Shown here one piece after another: positions 13,839 through 14,257 of a stretch of DNA of 14,257 bases (positions are counted from its first letter, which is position 1; each line of letters opens with the position of its first letter). This DNA is from Chloroflexia bacterium. GTDB taxonomy: Bacteria; Chloroflexota; Chloroflexia; Thermomicrobiales; UBA6265. The translations under genes and the position numbers were made by a program. Where the stretch lies: the NCBI GenBank assembly GCA_013698305.1, contig JACCVC010000084.1:1-14257 (forward strand), written 5' to 3'. The notes below the pieces were generated by a model. The model saw only the letters and a list, made by a program, of their open reading frames with translations, was not told the DNA's origin and did no database searches.

Positions 13839-13927
13839 CGGAAGGGGAGGGATTCGAACCCTCGAGACGTTTTACCGCCTACACGATTTCCAATCGTGCG
13901 CACTAGGCCAGACTATGCGACCCTTCC
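13839..13927 (-). tRNA. tRNA-Ser (anticodon GGA)
   Basis: The acceptor stem GGAAGGG/CCCTTCC is perfect. The anticodon arm is CACGA-TTGGAAA-TCGTG, giving anticodon GGA for codons UCC and UCU. A long variable arm (about 18 nt) and discriminator G at 13839 are typical of serine tRNA. The T arm is GAGGG-TTCGAAT-CCCTC. CCA is not encoded. It lies 33 nt downstream of tRNA-Ser(CGA) with no obvious promoter between them, so the pair is probably one transcript. Confidence 0.97.
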
Positions 13928-13960
13928 AGATTCCGGATTGTGTGCTTCGCTCGAGATCGG

Positions 13961-14046
13961 CGGAGAGGGCGGGATTCGAACCCGCGGTGGCTATTAACCA
14001 CACTGCTTTTCGAGAGCAGCACCTTAAACCGCTCGGACACCTCTCC
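13961..14046 (-). tRNA. tRNA-Ser (anticodon CGA)
   Basis: The acceptor stem GGAGAGG/CCTCTCC is perfect. The anticodon arm is CTGCT-CTCGAAA-AGCAG, giving anticodon CGA for codon UCG. A long variable arm and discriminator G (13961) support serine. The T arm is GCGGG-TTCGAAT-CCCGC. CCA is not encoded. A -10 element ends 7 nt upstream of the mature 5' end, so the primary transcript should start almost at the tRNA. Confidence 0.97.
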
Positions 14047-14053
14047 GGGCGAG

Positions 14054-14082
14054 ATTGTACCAAAACCGGCAGACCGTGTCAG
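14054..14082 (-). promoter_or_regulatory. Predicted promoter of the two tRNA-Ser genes
   Basis: CTGACA (14082-14077) and TACAAT (14059-14054) are separated by exactly 17 nt on the minus strand. A TGG directly precedes the -10, giving an extended -10. The predicted start falls within a few bases of the tRNA-Ser(CGA) 5' end. Confidence 0.65.
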
Positions 14083-14129
14083 GCGCGAGGACGCCGACAT
14101 CTGGCCTGTGATGCGGGATTCTGGATACC

Positions 14130-14159
14130 AAAAAGCCACTTCCGATAAACGGAAGCGGC
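14130..14159 (-). terminator. Intrinsic terminator of tRNA-Arg
   Basis: In minus-strand RNA, GCCGCTTCC and GGAAGTGGC pair over 9 bp (one G-U) around a 7-nt loop, followed directly by TTTTT. The stem begins 1 nt after the encoded CCA end of tRNA-Arg, separating its transcript from the downstream tRNA-Ser pair. Confidence 0.85.
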
Positions 14160-14160
14160 C

Positions 14161-14236
14161 TGGTACGCCTGGTAGGATTCGAACCTACGGCCTTTGAGTC
14201 CGCAACCCAACGCTCTATCCCCTGAGCTACAGGCGC
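14161..14236 (-). tRNA. tRNA-Arg (anticodon GCG)
   Basis: The acceptor stem GCGCCTG/CAGGCGT closes with a G1-U72 wobble. The D arm is GCTC-AGGGGATA-GAGC, with A at position 20. The anticodon arm is TTGGG-TTGCGGA-CTCAA, placing GCG at 34-36 after U33. The T arm is GTAGG-TTCGAAT-CCTAC, discriminator A73 is present and CCA is encoded (14163-14161). A20, C35 and A73 are arginine identity elements. GCG should read CGC and CGU. Most bacteria use ACG (inosine-modified) here, so the anticodon is unusual. Its -10 and its terminator make it a separate transcription unit. Confidence 0.95.
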
Positions 14237-14247
14237 ATAACGAACCG

Positions 14248-14253
14248 AGTATA
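14248..14253 (-). promoter_or_regulatory. Predicted -10 element of tRNA-Arg
   Basis: TATACT (14253-14248 on the minus strand) lies 11 nt upstream of the mature 5' end of tRNA-Arg, a suitable distance for a tRNA start. The matching -35 would lie beyond the right edge of the window. Confidence 0.5.
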
Positions 14254-14257
14254 TCAG

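Noticed and set aside
1..14257. Mobile element, prophage, CRISPR array or defence island
   Set aside because: I saw no transposase, integrase, repeat-spacer array or attachment-site duplication beside the tRNAs. All long frames are assigned to chromosomal housekeeping or envelope genes.

Overview
The window comes from a bacterium of roughly 60% GC. It is almost entirely gene-dense housekeeping and cell-envelope DNA; I see no phage, transposon, CRISPR array or defence module. The gene set is a DNA polymerase I that keeps its proofreading motifs, an FmdB-type zinc ribbon, a cysS-rlmB pair, a Tat-exported PGRP-type amidase with SH3 repeats, a MoxR/DUF58/transglutaminase cluster and several non-ATG starts. 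This fits a Chloroflexota (Thermomicrobia-like) or actinobacterial-type genome. That placement is an inference from gene content and composition only.

Left part (1-7832), all on the minus strand and read from right to left: polA; a small FmdB-family protein; cysS, with a leader holding two GC-rich hairpins; rlmB, which starts at a TTG inside the 3' end of cysS; and a secreted N-acetylmuramoyl-L-alanine amidase that runs off the left edge with its C-terminus missing. The amidase has the most notable control region in the window. A sigma70-like promoter (TTGACG-N17-TAGGAT) sits at the end of rlmB. Three alternating GTACAT/ATGTAC half-sites lie across the predicted transcription start. A perfect 12-bp hairpin then encloses the Shine-Dalgarno sequence.

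Middle part (7886-13788), plus strand: a divergent cluster moxR - DUF58 protein - TgpA-like membrane transglutaminase, followed 18 nt later by a ribokinase. The first three form a recurrent bacterial envelope module in which a MoxR AAA+ ATPase is encoded beside a membrane-anchored DUF58 protein and a membrane protein with an extracytoplasmic transglutaminase-like domain. The ribokinase is probably co-transcribed, but I see no functional link.

Right part (13789-14257), minus strand and convergent with the ribokinase: tRNA-Arg with its own -10 element and an intrinsic terminator, then tRNA-Ser(CGA) and tRNA-Ser(GGA) downstream of a good promoter. The arginine tRNA carries anticodon GCG where most bacteria use ACG (read as ICG after TadA deamination). 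This is a concrete oddity with genome-wide predictions. I found no new multi-gene system; the points most worth following are the amidase control region and the GCG arginine tRNA.
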